From Algoriphagus hitonicola (GTDB lineage Bacteria; Bacteroidota; Bacteroidia; Cytophagales; Cyclobacteriaceae): a stretch of DNA of 64,000 nt. The first letter of the stretch is position 1; each line of letters starts with the position of its first letter. Below the pieces are notes generated by a model. The model ran no database searches and was not told the origin of the DNA. It worked only from the letters and a program-made list of their open reading frames with translations. Made by a program: the position numbers and the translations under genes. Where the stretch lies: the NCBI RefSeq assembly GCF_900113375.1, contig NZ_FOPC01000013.1, positions 1 to 64,000 on the forward strand, given 5' to 3'. Positions 23,577 to 32,318 of the stretch are shown in pieces.

Positions 23577-26032
23577 TCCAACACCGTAAATTGGGCTTGA
23601 ATCTTGGCAATTCGGTCTTCAAGGCTTTCCGATGAAATCGTTGTGCGGCTTAATCGATCTACCATAATTGGAAAAGAGAACGGGGTAAACTGAACCGGAT
23701 GCTTCACGATCATCTGGAGTTGGTTTATTTTTTTCATGGCCTTAATCAACTTATCCTGATCCATTTGCTGATTCATCGCTTCATAGCGTGCTTGCTTGAG
23801 CAGCAGGTTTTCTGGATCATATTGCTCAAAAACCTGAAAGAGCAGACTGGAATTGGATTGAACGTGCTTAAATGTCATGGGCTTTCCCGGATAGCCCTGA
23901 AAAACCAAACCGGCTATACTGGCTATTTCCCGAAATTTACGCCTAGACATCTCACTTTCATTGATGCAGTGTAGCACGTCCTCTTCGAGGTTTTTTAGCG
24001 TAAAGACATCCTCTTCTAAAATTTCCTCGATCCGGATGGGTTCATCGGAAAGCAGTTCAAATCCATAATCATTCATGGCCATATTAAACGTGACCGGGAA
24101 GCTGGTAGAAATCCGATAAGCAATCAAAGCCGCCATCAATTCATGAATCATTCTGCCCTCGAAGGGATAAAAAAATAAATGATAGCCCTGCTTACTTTGA
24201 TGCGATTCAATCAGAAAGGTCCGATCATCAGGCACGATGGAAAGGCGGCTTTGTAATTCTAATATGGGCAAAACACGTTGAACTTCTTCAGAGCGATAAA
24301 TGCCTTGATTATAGGCATGAAAAATCTGTAAAATCTGTTCTGAAAGCTTGGAGGAAAGAGACATCCGGGCACCCATCCAACTGACCACATTGGATGTCTT
24401 TTTTTCGGATAGCTGCACGATGGCATTTAAATCTTTGATTTGAAGGAGTTCGAGACTGCGTCCCGCAAAAAAGAAGCGATCACCGATTTTCATTTTGGTG
24501 ATAAAATATTCTTCCACACTGCCCAAGTAGGCTCCATTTTTAAATTTGACTTTCATCATGGCTTCCGAAACAATAGTACCCATAGAAAGCCGATGTTTCA
24601 TAGCAATGCGTTTGTTTTTGACTCGGTAAAGCCCGTCTTCATCCCGGCTGACCTTTAGAAAATCCTCATAGCTGCCCAGCGAGTTTCCTCCGATGGTAAC
24701 GAAATCCATCATCCAGTTCATTTCTTCTTCACTTAGCGAAGCAAAAGAAAAGGTCCTCTTGGCGATTTCGAAGGCTTTATTTCGGTCAAAACCTTCTCCC
24801 ACAGCCAAGGTCACTAGAAACTGAATCAAGACGTCATAGGGCAGGATAGGAGCAAATTGGGATTCCATCTCTCCAGCATCGATGGCTTCTCTCAAAGCTG
24901 CCGCTTCGATGAGCTCCAAAGAATTGGTCGGGACAAAATAGATCTCCGAGGGCAGGCCCGGCTGATGTCCTGCGCGTCCTGCGCGCTGTATAAATCTCGA
25001 AACACCTTTTGGGCTACCAATCTGGATCACTCGATCCACAGGCCTGAAATCTACACCTAAATCCAAACTAGAGGTACAAACCACCAGTTTGAGTTTTGCT
25101 TCATGCAGGGCCTGCTCCACCCAGGCACGAACCGTCATATCCAAGCTGCCGTGATGCATGGCGATCAGCCCCGCCCAGTCCGGTCTTGCTTCCAAAAGCT
25201 TTTGGTACCAAATTTCCGTTTGTGATCGAGTATTGGTGAATAGCAAAACGGTTTTGCCAGCTTCGATGATGGGAATGACCTGATCCATCATTCGGATTCC
25301 CAAATGTCCTGACCAGGGATATTTTTCGATTTCCTCCGGGAAAACCGAATGAAGAATAATTTCTTTTTGGATGTCTGCTTTAACAATGTTCAATGGCAGT
25401 TCTGCTCCCAAAAGTACCTTTGCCGCTTCTTCCAAGTTTCCGATGGTAGCCGAAACAGCCCATCGTTTAAAGCGTTGATTACAAATAGATTGTATGTATT
25501 CCAGTGCAAGTTGAACTTGTACTCCTCGTTTATTTCCCACCAGTTCATGCCATTCGTCCACGACCACTGTTTGCAGGGATTGGAAGAGCGTACCATGGTC
25601 CTTTTGGGCGATCAGGACATGCAGTGTTTCAGGTGTGGTGATCAGGACTTCCGGAGGTCTTCTTTTCTGGGCTGCCCGGGTTTTGGCATCGGTATCGCCG
25701 TTTCTTACGGCAACTTGCCAAGGTAGACCGATTTGATCGCAGACTTCCTGCATGGCTTTTTGGATGTCTTGGGAAAGTGCCCGAAGCGGCGTGACCCAAA
25801 TGAGCTGTAGGCCATTATTTCGGCTGGATTGCCAGCTTTCGGGATGGGTTCGGATAAAATCCAAAATCACGGGAAACCACAGGGCAAAGGTCTTTCCCGA
25901 ACCTGTCGGAGCATTGAGCAGGCCTGATTTTCCCGCTAAATAATCCTTCCAGGTTTTCAGCTGAAATGGAAAAATCTCCCAGCCTTTACTTTTGAAATAA
26001 GCTAGTCCAACTTCTAAGGCTTTATCCTCCAT
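23573..26032 (-). CDS. Ligase-associated DEXH-box (Lhr-type) helicase
   Basis: An 819-residue superfamily 2 helicase of the Lhr-like group. Walker A is APTGSGKTFALW (about residues 41-52), the DExH box reads DEWHEL, SATIG is motif III, and QRAGRAGHQPG is motif VI. A long C-terminal winged-helix and Lhr-type region follows. It overlaps the ATP-dependent ligase gene by 11 nt, the arrangement known as ligase-associated DNA damage response, in which a metallo-beta-lactamase-fold exonuclease and a phosphoesterase often join; neither is here. Expected to work in DNA repair. Confidence 0.9.
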   Translation of the reverse strand: MEDKALEVGLAYFKSKGWEIFPFQLKTWKDYLAGKSGLLNAPTGSGKTFALWFPVILDFIRTHPESWQSSRNNGLQLIWVTPLRALSQDIQKAMQEVCDQIGLPWQVAVRNGDTDAKTRAAQKRRPPEVLITTPETLHVLIAQKDHGTLFQSLQTVVVDEWHELVGNKRGVQVQLALEYIQSICNQRFKRWAVSATIGNLEEAAKVLLGAELPLNIVKADIQKEIILHSVFPEEIEKYPWSGHLGIRMMDQVIPIIEAGKTVLLFTNTRSQTEIWYQKLLEARPDWAGLIAMHHGSLDMTVRAWVEQALHEAKLKLVVCTSSLDLGVDFRPVDRVIQIGSPKGVSRFIQRAGRAGHQPGLPSEIYFVPTNSLELIEAAALREAIDAGEMESQFAPILPYDVLIQFLVTLAVGEGFDRNKAFEIAKRTFSFASLSEEEMNWMMDFVTIGGNSLGSYEDFLKVSRDEDGLYRVKNKRIAMKHRLSMGTIVSEAMMKVKFKNGAYLGSVEEYFITKMKIGDRFFFAGRSLELLQIKDLNAIVQLSEKKTSNVVSWMGARMSLSSKLSEQILQIFHAYNQGIYRSEEVQRVLPILELQSRLSIVPDDRTFLIESHQSKQGYHLFFYPFEGRMIHELMAALIAYRISTSFPVTFNMAMNDYGFELLSDEPIRIEEILEEDVFTLKNLEEDVLHCINESEMSRRKFREIASIAGLVFQGYPGKPMTFKHVQSNSSLLFQVFEQYDPENLLLKQARYEAMNQQMDQDKLIKAMKKINQLQMIVKHPVQFTPFSFPIMVDRLSRTTISSESLEDRIAKIQAQFTVLD

Positions 26033-27614
26033 ACAATTTTAACAGGTCTCTGAGATCTTCCAGGGAATTGGCTTCTTCTTTGGGTTTATCTTTGCGCCAG
26101 CGCAAAATACGGGGAAAGCGTAAGGCAATCCCACTTTTGTGACGCGGACTGTCTTGAATTCCCTCGAAAGCAATTTCAAAAACCAATTCAGCCTTCACCG
26201 TTCGTACGGGTCCAAATCGCTCTCGGGTATTTTTCTTTACAAACTGATCTACCTCGCGCATCTCTGCATCGGTGAGGCCGGAGTAAGCCTTGGCAAAGGG
26301 AACCAATTGATCACCATCCCAAACCGCAAAAGTATAATCACTGTACAAATCCGCTCTTCTGCCGTGTCCCTTCTGTGCATAAATCATCACTCCGTCGATG
26401 GTCAAAGGCTCGATTTTCCATTTCCACCAATTGCCTCTTTTTCGGCCCGCTTCATAGGGAGAATCCAGTTTTTTAAGCATGAGACCTTCGGCGAAGTAGC
26501 TTCTGGATTTTTCCCGTATTTCAGCAAATTCTTCCCAATTTCTGGCCGACAGCGGTTCAGATATTTCCAAATGAGGATGAGAATGATTGGCTACAAGTTG
26601 CTCCAAATAAGCCCGTCTTTTTACTAAAGGTTTGCTTCGGTAATCCTGATTTTGATATTCGATCAGATCATAGACCAAAAAGCTTACTGGAGCCTCTGAG
26701 AGAATTTTTTTGCTTACATTTTTTCGACCGATTCGGGTTTGAAGCAGATTGAATGGGAGCGGACCACCGTCTTTGAATGCTAGAATTTCACCATCAAGCA
26801 CGACGCCGTCGGGAAGGTTTTTTCCTAAATTCATCAGTTCGGGAAATTTATCGTTGACGAGTTCTTCCCCTCTGCTCCAGAGAAATACTTCACCCTCTCG
26901 CTTAATTAATTGCCCGCGGATACCGTCCCATTTCCATTCGATTTGCCATTCCTCTGACGGGCCTAGTTCCTCGGGATTTTTTTCGAGCGGATGAGCGAGG
27001 AAAAAAGGATAGGGTTTTGAGCGGTCTTTTTCCTGCTCAGATTGATCAAAAAGCTGCTCGAAACTAATTGAGGTCGGATCCCAGTTGCCCATCAGAGCGT
27101 AGGCAATATCGGCTTTGTCCCGATCCAGAAAACTGGCCAAAGCCTGATAAATTAAATTTTGACTGACTCCGATACGAAAACCTCCGGTGATGATTTTATT
27201 GAATACAAACCGCTCTTGCCTGTCCAGTTGCTGCCATGAGTTGACAATAAAGCTTTTCTTATTTTCATCATCTTTTTCTTTGAGATCAGAAAGCGCTTGA
27301 ATCCAATCGCTCAGGCTGATATCGGATTTTTGTGTGGGAGGTGGCAGCAAAAGGGCAATCGTTTCTGCCAAATCTCCCACACTATGATAGGATTCGTCAA
27401 AGAGCCAACGCGGAATATTGGCTAATTCCAGACACCAATCACCCAGTTGTCGGGTGGAAACCTGTCTTTTTGGGCGTCTATGAGAAAATAATGCGATTGC
27501 CCACACTTTGTCTCTAGCTGGCGCTTTTTCAAAAAAATAATGAAGGGCCTCCAGTTTATCCTTGGTCTTATTTGACTGATCGAGTTGGGTAATGAGCTCG
27601 GCAAATTCCTTCAT
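26022..27614 (-). CDS. ATP-dependent DNA ligase
   Basis: A 530-residue ATP-dependent DNA ligase. Residues 1-200 form the N-terminal DNA-binding domain. Motif I is EWKWDGIRG with the adenylated Lys228, LDGEILAF is part of motif III, FLVYDLIEYQ resembles motif IIIa, and EGLMLKKLDSPYEAGRKRGNWWKWK covers motifs IV-V region before the OB domain. It is a second ligase in addition to the NAD-dependent enzyme all bacteria carry, and teams with the overlapping helicase in repair. No Ku or LigD polymerase domain is present, so this is not a classical NHEJ ligase. Confidence 0.92.
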   Translation of the reverse strand: MKEFAELITQLDQSNKTKDKLEALHYFFEKAPARDKVWAIALFSHRRPKRQVSTRQLGDWCLELANIPRWLFDESYHSVGDLAETIALLLPPPTQKSDISLSDWIQALSDLKEKDDENKKSFIVNSWQQLDRQERFVFNKIITGGFRIGVSQNLIYQALASFLDRDKADIAYALMGNWDPTSISFEQLFDQSEQEKDRSKPYPFFLAHPLEKNPEELGPSEEWQIEWKWDGIRGQLIKREGEVFLWSRGEELVNDKFPELMNLGKNLPDGVVLDGEILAFKDGGPLPFNLLQTRIGRKNVSKKILSEAPVSFLVYDLIEYQNQDYRSKPLVKRRAYLEQLVANHSHPHLEISEPLSARNWEEFAEIREKSRSYFAEGLMLKKLDSPYEAGRKRGNWWKWKIEPLTIDGVMIYAQKGHGRRADLYSDYTFAVWDGDQLVPFAKAYSGLTDAEMREVDQFVKKNTRERFGPVRTVKAELVFEIAFEGIQDSPRHKSGIALRFPRILRWRKDKPKEEANSLEDLRDLLKLYGG

Positions 27615-27736
27615 GAGGGGAAATTAATTACTTAAAGTGACCAAAGTCCTATTAAAATCTACTTTAATGAATAAATTTAGATTCAAATCGAACAGGGCAG
27701 AAGTCCTGACCGTTAAGAATTGAAAACTTGGAACCT

Positions 27737-28243
27737 ATGAAAAAGTTAATCCTTGGAATGATCTTGCTAGCTGGACTTTGGTCTTGCACGGATCAGGAAT
27801 CTGAAAAATATACCGGAAAAGCTGTCGAATACCAACTTTATCAAGCTTCTGAGTTTGACTATGTGGGAAAAGCGATGGTGAAAGAACTCATCGGGGGAAA
27901 TCTCGAATTGACGATTCAGCTGGAAGGGGCTAGGGGAGACTCAGAAACGAATTATCCGGCGCATCTTCATTTTGGAAATTACACCGAAGCCGATACCCCA
28001 ATCGCCTTTATGCTAGATCCGGTAAGCGCTTCGAATTTGAAAAGCAGTACGATATTGGAGCAGCTTTCTGACGGTAGTCGGTTAACTTTTGACGAAGTCT
28101 CAGGCTTTGACGGACATATCAAAGTTCACTTGGCGGCAGATGGTCCCGACTATGAGGTGATTTTGGCAGCTGGAAATATCGGTTTGAATGCCGGGGCAGA
28201 TTTCAAACTGGATGAAATGGCAGTTTGCGGAAAGAATTATTGA
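27737..28243 (+). CDS. Hypothetical lipoprotein, CHRD/SOD-like beta-sandwich
   Basis: A 168-residue lipoprotein; the start ATG 27737 gives MKKLILGMILLAGLWSC with a clear lipobox, and an in-frame TTG at 27728 is less likely. The mature part has beta strands with NYPAHLHFGNY, reminiscent of the histidine motif of CHRD and Cu/Zn-SOD-like domains, then HIKVHLAADGPDYEVILAAGNIG. I do not recognise a specific family with certainty, and no catalytic set is evident. It stands alone, followed by a bidirectional terminator. Confidence 0.6.
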   Translation: MKKLILGMILLAGLWSCTDQESEKYTGKAVEYQLYQASEFDYVGKAMVKELIGGNLELTIQLEGARGDSETNYPAHLHFGNYTEADTPIAFMLDPVSASNLKSSTILEQLSDGSRLTFDEVSGFDGHIKVHLAADGPDYEVILAAGNIGLNAGADFKLDEMAVCGKNY

Positions 28244-28271
28244 TTATCTCAATATTCTTAAAAACGAAAAA

Positions 28272-28303
28272 GCGGCCTGGATTACTCCAGACCGTTTTTT
28301 TAT
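28272..28303 (+). terminator. Terminator after the CHRD-like lipoprotein gene
   Basis: CGGCCTGGA and TCCAGACCG pair (one G-T wobble) around a 4-base loop, followed by a run of T. Convergent genes end on both sides, and A-rich sequence before the stem may let it work in both directions. Confidence 0.75.
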
Positions 28304-28319
28304 TGAGCTTATTTTCCTA

Positions 28320-28922
28320 TTAATTCAAAATCAAAGGGAAAGTTACGTCGAGATCAGATTCACCACCAGCCTCAGTAAAGTTGGAGAAATTAGGATTTGT
28401 GGCGCCTGGGAAGTTTTTGTCCAAATCATGTCTTAACACTACTCTAAACTGAGCATTGTTAAATCCGGGACTGGAGGATACCGTGACGATGCCACTCACC
28501 CCGATCAACTCTCCGCTTTCGTCATCATAGACATAGGTAAGTGGAGCGGAGCTTCCTTCAAAAGCTGATCCCAAGAAATAAAACTGATGCTCATCACCTT
28601 CTTCGAGAACTTCCTCAGTGATATCTTCATTTTCGATTGCGTTTAATACCTCGATATCCAATCGGTAGGTTTTGCCAGTTTCCAATTCGATATCGTCCGC
28701 AGTCAAAGCATCTCCCACTTCAATTCCTTCTGCATCAGAAGCATTAAACGTAAGGGTAGTTCCCACTTCATTTCCGGATTCATCCAATTCGGTAAAATTC
28801 AAATTGATGTCGGTGATGACTTCTTCTTCATTTTCTATTACTGGATCTTCACTTTCACAAGAAGCAAAAGCAAATAGAGACGCTGACAATACGTAGATGG
28901 GTAGTTTGTGATAGGTTTTCAT
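28320..28922 (-). CDS. Acidic lipoprotein paired with a TonB receptor
   Basis: A 200-residue lipoprotein (lipobox FASC) with a very acidic N-terminal region and a beta-rich C-terminal part (QFYFLGSAFEG, FRVVLRHDLDK). It follows the TonB-dependent receptor gene by 13 bp on the same strand, so it is probably a surface or periplasmic partner of that receptor, as often seen in Bacteroidota. I do not recognise a family with a known function; ligand binding is inference. Confidence 0.6.
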   Translation of the reverse strand: MKTYHKLPIYVLSASLFAFASCESEDPVIENEEEVITDINLNFTELDESGNEVGTTLTFNASDAEGIEVGDALTADDIELETGKTYRLDIEVLNAIENEDITEEVLEEGDEHQFYFLGSAFEGSSAPLTYVYDDESGELIGVSGIVTVSSSPGFNNAQFRVVLRHDLDKNFPGATNPNFSNFTEAGGESDLDVTFPLILN

Positions 28923-28935
28923 TGTTTGTGTTTAA

Positions 28936-31251
28936 TTAGAATTGGTAATTGATTTTAAGTAAAATATTTCGACCGATATCATCGGTAAAGTATCGGAATC
29001 TATTCATGTATTCTTTGTAGGAAGTATTGAAAATATTCTGGACCTGTAGGCCGACATTCAGCTTGTTTTCCCCTAATTGCAATTGCTGTAAGTAGGCAAA
29101 ATTGAACAATGCGTATGCAGGAGGGGCAGGGGCAAGGTCAAAATCGGGCTCACGTTGCTGTCTTGCTACCAGCAAATTGCTTAAGGTGAATTTGTGTGTT
29201 TTACCTGTACCATTCAATCGGTATGCCATTCCCCAGTCCATGCGGTCAGAGGGGATAAAGGGGAAAAATGAATCAGTTTCGGTGTTTCGAGCCCGGATGA
29301 TGGAACCTTTTAAATACCCACTCAACTTACCTGTAAATTCATGACTGCCCGAAAGATCAATCCCGTAGAAGAGTGCATTGGCCTGGAGGTATTCATAGAC
29401 ATTGAATGTGCCTCTGAGACTGACAAAGTTTTCTCCCGTCGGATTGAGGTAGATGTAATTTCCAATCGAATTGACATAGCCTGTCAGTTCCAATACTGTT
29501 TTGTTGGTGGAATATTCCAATGAATTCACCCACTTGAGGGATTTTTCGGATTCTAGGTTTTGATCACCGATTTCTACTGCTGCAGCTCCATGATGAAGCC
29601 CTTGGGAAAAAAGCTCATTTACATTGGGCGGTCTCCACGCTGACCCTAGATTACTCGAAAGGGTAATCGTCTTGGAAAGTTGATAATACGCGCCCAGAAA
29701 AGCCGTGAAATTTTGATAATTCAAATCCGCACTTTCCAATTCTCTATTGATGAATCTGGCCGTTTTTACATTTCTAAAATCATATCGAATGCCTCCTTCG
29801 ATCTCCAGCGGGCCTTTGGAAAATTTTTCCATTCCATAAATTCCGAGATTGACCATGTCATAATTCGGAATCAAGGGAGTCACGCCTGTGCCCGGAACAT
29901 TTGTATTGGCTTGTTGAATGATATTCAATCCCCAGGTTCCGCTAAAAGCATTGGGATGAGTGTGGTCCACAAACAAATCCAGCGTGTTGGTATACAGCTG
30001 CAAATCCAAACTCGGCCGGGTATTTAATTCTCCTCTTCTTCGGTCATACTCCTGACGCTCATTGAGCTGAAATCCATACTGAAGATTGGCTTTCCAATTG
30101 GAGTTGAGGTGGTAGTGTGATTTGAATTTCGCTAAATGGTGAATAACCTTTTGCTTGGGATTATCGATATCATAGGTGAAATCCGTTTCGGTAAATGGCC
30201 TGCCATTTTCGATGATGCTCTGAAGATCCGAGAGATTTCCGGTATGCGCATCCCGTAATATTCCCAATTCACTGTTGAAATAACTGTAGTAAAGTTCTGT
30301 CCCAAGCTTTTTGTTGGAATAGCCCAGCGTTCCACTAAAATTGAGTTCGCTGATTCCGGTATTGGATTGATAATAATTTGGACTTTGGATGGTGCCGCCT
30401 CTTTTGGCTGATCCCTGAATTCGGTAACCGAGACCTTTGATTTTTTCCGAACCTCCAGTGTGGGTCAAGGAGATGTTTCCCATTCGACCATTACTTGCAC
30501 CGAGAAGGTGAAGGTCAGTTTTATGTTCTTTTTTCGTGGGTAAATCTGAAGGAGAAACCAAGATTACTCCCCCCATCGCTTCAGGACCGAAACGGACAGT
30601 TTCTGCACCCTTAATTACCGTGATCTCATCTGCCAAAAAGGGGTCAATTTCCGGGGCATGTTCCGCTCCCCATTGCTGTCCTTCCAGACGAATTCCATTA
30701 TTGAGAATCATAATCCGATTGGAGTGAAGTCCGTGGATGACTGGTTTGGCGATGCTGTTTCCGGTAGAAAAGGTGGTCACTCCGGCGACTCTTTTGAGGC
30801 TTTCGCCAAGATTTTCACCCCTGGACTCCAAGAGCTCCTCACCATAAAGCGCCTGAATGGCAGTCGTCGTCTGAATAGCGTCTTGATGGCCGTGGATTTC
30901 TACTCCTTCCAATTCCATGGAATCCTCTTCCAAACGATAGGTTTTATTAAATGAGCCTTTTTCCAGCGTGATGGTCTCGATGATTTCCTTGTGACCCAAA
31001 AATTGGATTTTCAGTGTATAAGTCCCGGCGCAAAGGTCCCGGATGATGAAGTTTCCATCGTCATCGGTGATTGCTCCGTTCTTGACTTCTTCGATCCAGA
31101 TGTAGGCACCTGGGATGGATTGGTTGTTTTCCAAATGGATAACTTTTCCTCGGATAGAAAAATTACAATTTTGCGCATGAGCGGGAAATGCGCTTAGGAC
31201 AAGGAAAAGACCTATGGTGAATAATAATGCTGAAATATCTTGTTTCTTCAC
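28936..31251 (-). CDS. TonB-dependent outer-membrane receptor
   Basis: A 771-residue receptor. The signal peptide ends near AHAQ; residues about 30-115 are a CarboxypepD_reg-like domain (IRGKVIHLENNQSIPGAYIWIEE); the plug runs through ESLKRVAGVTTFSTGNS, VIHGLHSNRIMILNNGIR and VIKGAETVRFGPEAMGG; the rest is a 22-strand barrel ending in Tyr-Gln-Phe. The plug segment GQQWGAEHAPEIDPF and a His-rich start (GVEIHGHQD) recall metal-uptake receptors of the ZnuD type, which suggests a metal ligand but does not prove it. The start codon is GTG. A promoter lies directly upstream and the lipoprotein gene follows. Confidence 0.88.
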   Translation of the reverse strand: MKKQDISALLFTIGLFLVLSAFPAHAQNCNFSIRGKVIHLENNQSIPGAYIWIEEVKNGAITDDDGNFIIRDLCAGTYTLKIQFLGHKEIIETITLEKGSFNKTYRLEEDSMELEGVEIHGHQDAIQTTTAIQALYGEELLESRGENLGESLKRVAGVTTFSTGNSIAKPVIHGLHSNRIMILNNGIRLEGQQWGAEHAPEIDPFLADEITVIKGAETVRFGPEAMGGVILVSPSDLPTKKEHKTDLHLLGASNGRMGNISLTHTGGSEKIKGLGYRIQGSAKRGGTIQSPNYYQSNTGISELNFSGTLGYSNKKLGTELYYSYFNSELGILRDAHTGNLSDLQSIIENGRPFTETDFTYDIDNPKQKVIHHLAKFKSHYHLNSNWKANLQYGFQLNERQEYDRRRGELNTRPSLDLQLYTNTLDLFVDHTHPNAFSGTWGLNIIQQANTNVPGTGVTPLIPNYDMVNLGIYGMEKFSKGPLEIEGGIRYDFRNVKTARFINRELESADLNYQNFTAFLGAYYQLSKTITLSSNLGSAWRPPNVNELFSQGLHHGAAAVEIGDQNLESEKSLKWVNSLEYSTNKTVLELTGYVNSIGNYIYLNPTGENFVSLRGTFNVYEYLQANALFYGIDLSGSHEFTGKLSGYLKGSIIRARNTETDSFFPFIPSDRMDWGMAYRLNGTGKTHKFTLSNLLVARQQREPDFDLAPAPPAYALFNFAYLQQLQLGENKLNVGLQVQNIFNTSYKEYMNRFRYFTDDIGRNILLKINYQF

Positions 31252-31255
31252 AATG

Positions 31256-31292
31256 CAAAAATAGAGGGCTTTTGGAGATTAAACCACAAAAA
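31256..31292 (-). promoter_or_regulatory. Promoter of the TonB receptor operon
   Basis: On the minus strand TTTTTG (31287-31292) and TATTTTTG (31256-31263) match -33 and -7 with a 23-bp gap. The -7 box ends only 5 bases before the GTG start, implying a very short or absent leader. Confidence 0.5.
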
Positions 31293-31442
31293 GTGAAACA
31301 AAGTTGCAAAAAGGGATAAATGGTCTTTAAAAAGGAAGAGTCTCCAGTCTTAAAATCAGCCAATTTGTTTAGAATACGGCATTTCTATCGGGAAAAATCT
31401 AATCCGCAAGGCTTTTGTTTTGGCCAAAGCCCGAATTAAAAA

Positions 31443-32318
31443 TCATCGAATCTTTAAAATATCGGCTAATTGATATCGAGGGGTACCACCATTCTGCGCG
31501 GCAACAAAAGCCCCGATTCGGCAAGAAAAATCCAAAATTTCCTGAGGAGATTTCTGGTCGAGGTACATTTTGATAAATCCGCTCAAAAATGCATCTCCTG
31601 CGCCAATGGTATCCTGAACCTGGATTTTATAACCCTGATGATGAAAAAATTCTCCCTTTTGGTAAATCATCGCTCCATTGGAACCCAAGGTGATACAGAT
31701 CAAATCTACCGGAAAGTGCTTGTCTAGAAATTCACAGAGGATTTTGGGATCGGCCGAGGTATTGAAATAATCGGCAAAAGCGACCAATTCGTCTTCGTTG
31801 ATTTTTAGAATATCGGTGTAGGCTAAAAGTGTTTCGATCACTTCAAAATCATAGAATGGGGGTCTTAAATTGGCGTCAAAAATTCGAAGCTTGGCCAAGT
31901 GAAGCAGATCTAGGAGGGTTTTTAAGCTGGTGGTATTCCTTACCGCCAAAGTTCCGAAAACGAAGGCATTGGCTGATTTTACCGCCTTTTTGTTTTCTTC
32001 GGTAAGACTGATAAAATCCCAGGCGACAGGGGAGAGGATCGTGTACTTGATGTTTTCCCGATCCGAACTGTCCACCAAAACTCTGGATGTTTCCTGATCT
32101 GACTTTAATTGGATCAGTTCGTCAGAAATCCCATAATCACGGTAAAAGTTGAGCAGTTTTTCGCCCAAATCATCAGTACCGACGGCAGAAATTAATTGGG
32201 TATCCAACCCCAGCTGATGTAGGTTTAGCGCCACATTCATGGGAGCACCTCCGGCCACATCTCCGCTGGGAAGGCAATCCCAGAGCATTTCTCCGAAAAC
32301 AACGACTTTATCTGACAT
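31443..32318 (-). CDS. PfkB-family sugar kinase, probable fructokinase
   Basis: A 291-residue ribokinase-family kinase. GGAPMNVALNLHQLG is the first PfkB signature and DTIGAGDAFLSGF the second, carrying the catalytic Asp and anion hole. FGEMLWDCLPSG at the N-terminus is typical of fructokinases. ATG 32318 (MSDKVVVFGE) fits the family; ATG 32327 adds three residues. It overlaps the upstream sugar porter gene by 11 nt, so uptake and phosphorylation of the same sugar, most likely fructose, are probably coupled. Confidence 0.87.
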   Translation of the reverse strand: MSDKVVVFGEMLWDCLPSGDVAGGAPMNVALNLHQLGLDTQLISAVGTDDLGEKLLNFYRDYGISDELIQLKSDQETSRVLVDSSDRENIKYTILSPVAWDFISLTEENKKAVKSANAFVFGTLAVRNTTSLKTLLDLLHLAKLRIFDANLRPPFYDFEVIETLLAYTDILKINEDELVAFADYFNTSADPKILCEFLDKHFPVDLICITLGSNGAMIYQKGEFFHHQGYKIQVQDTIGAGDAFLSGFIKMYLDQKSPQEILDFSCRIGAFVAAQNGGTPRYQLADILKIR

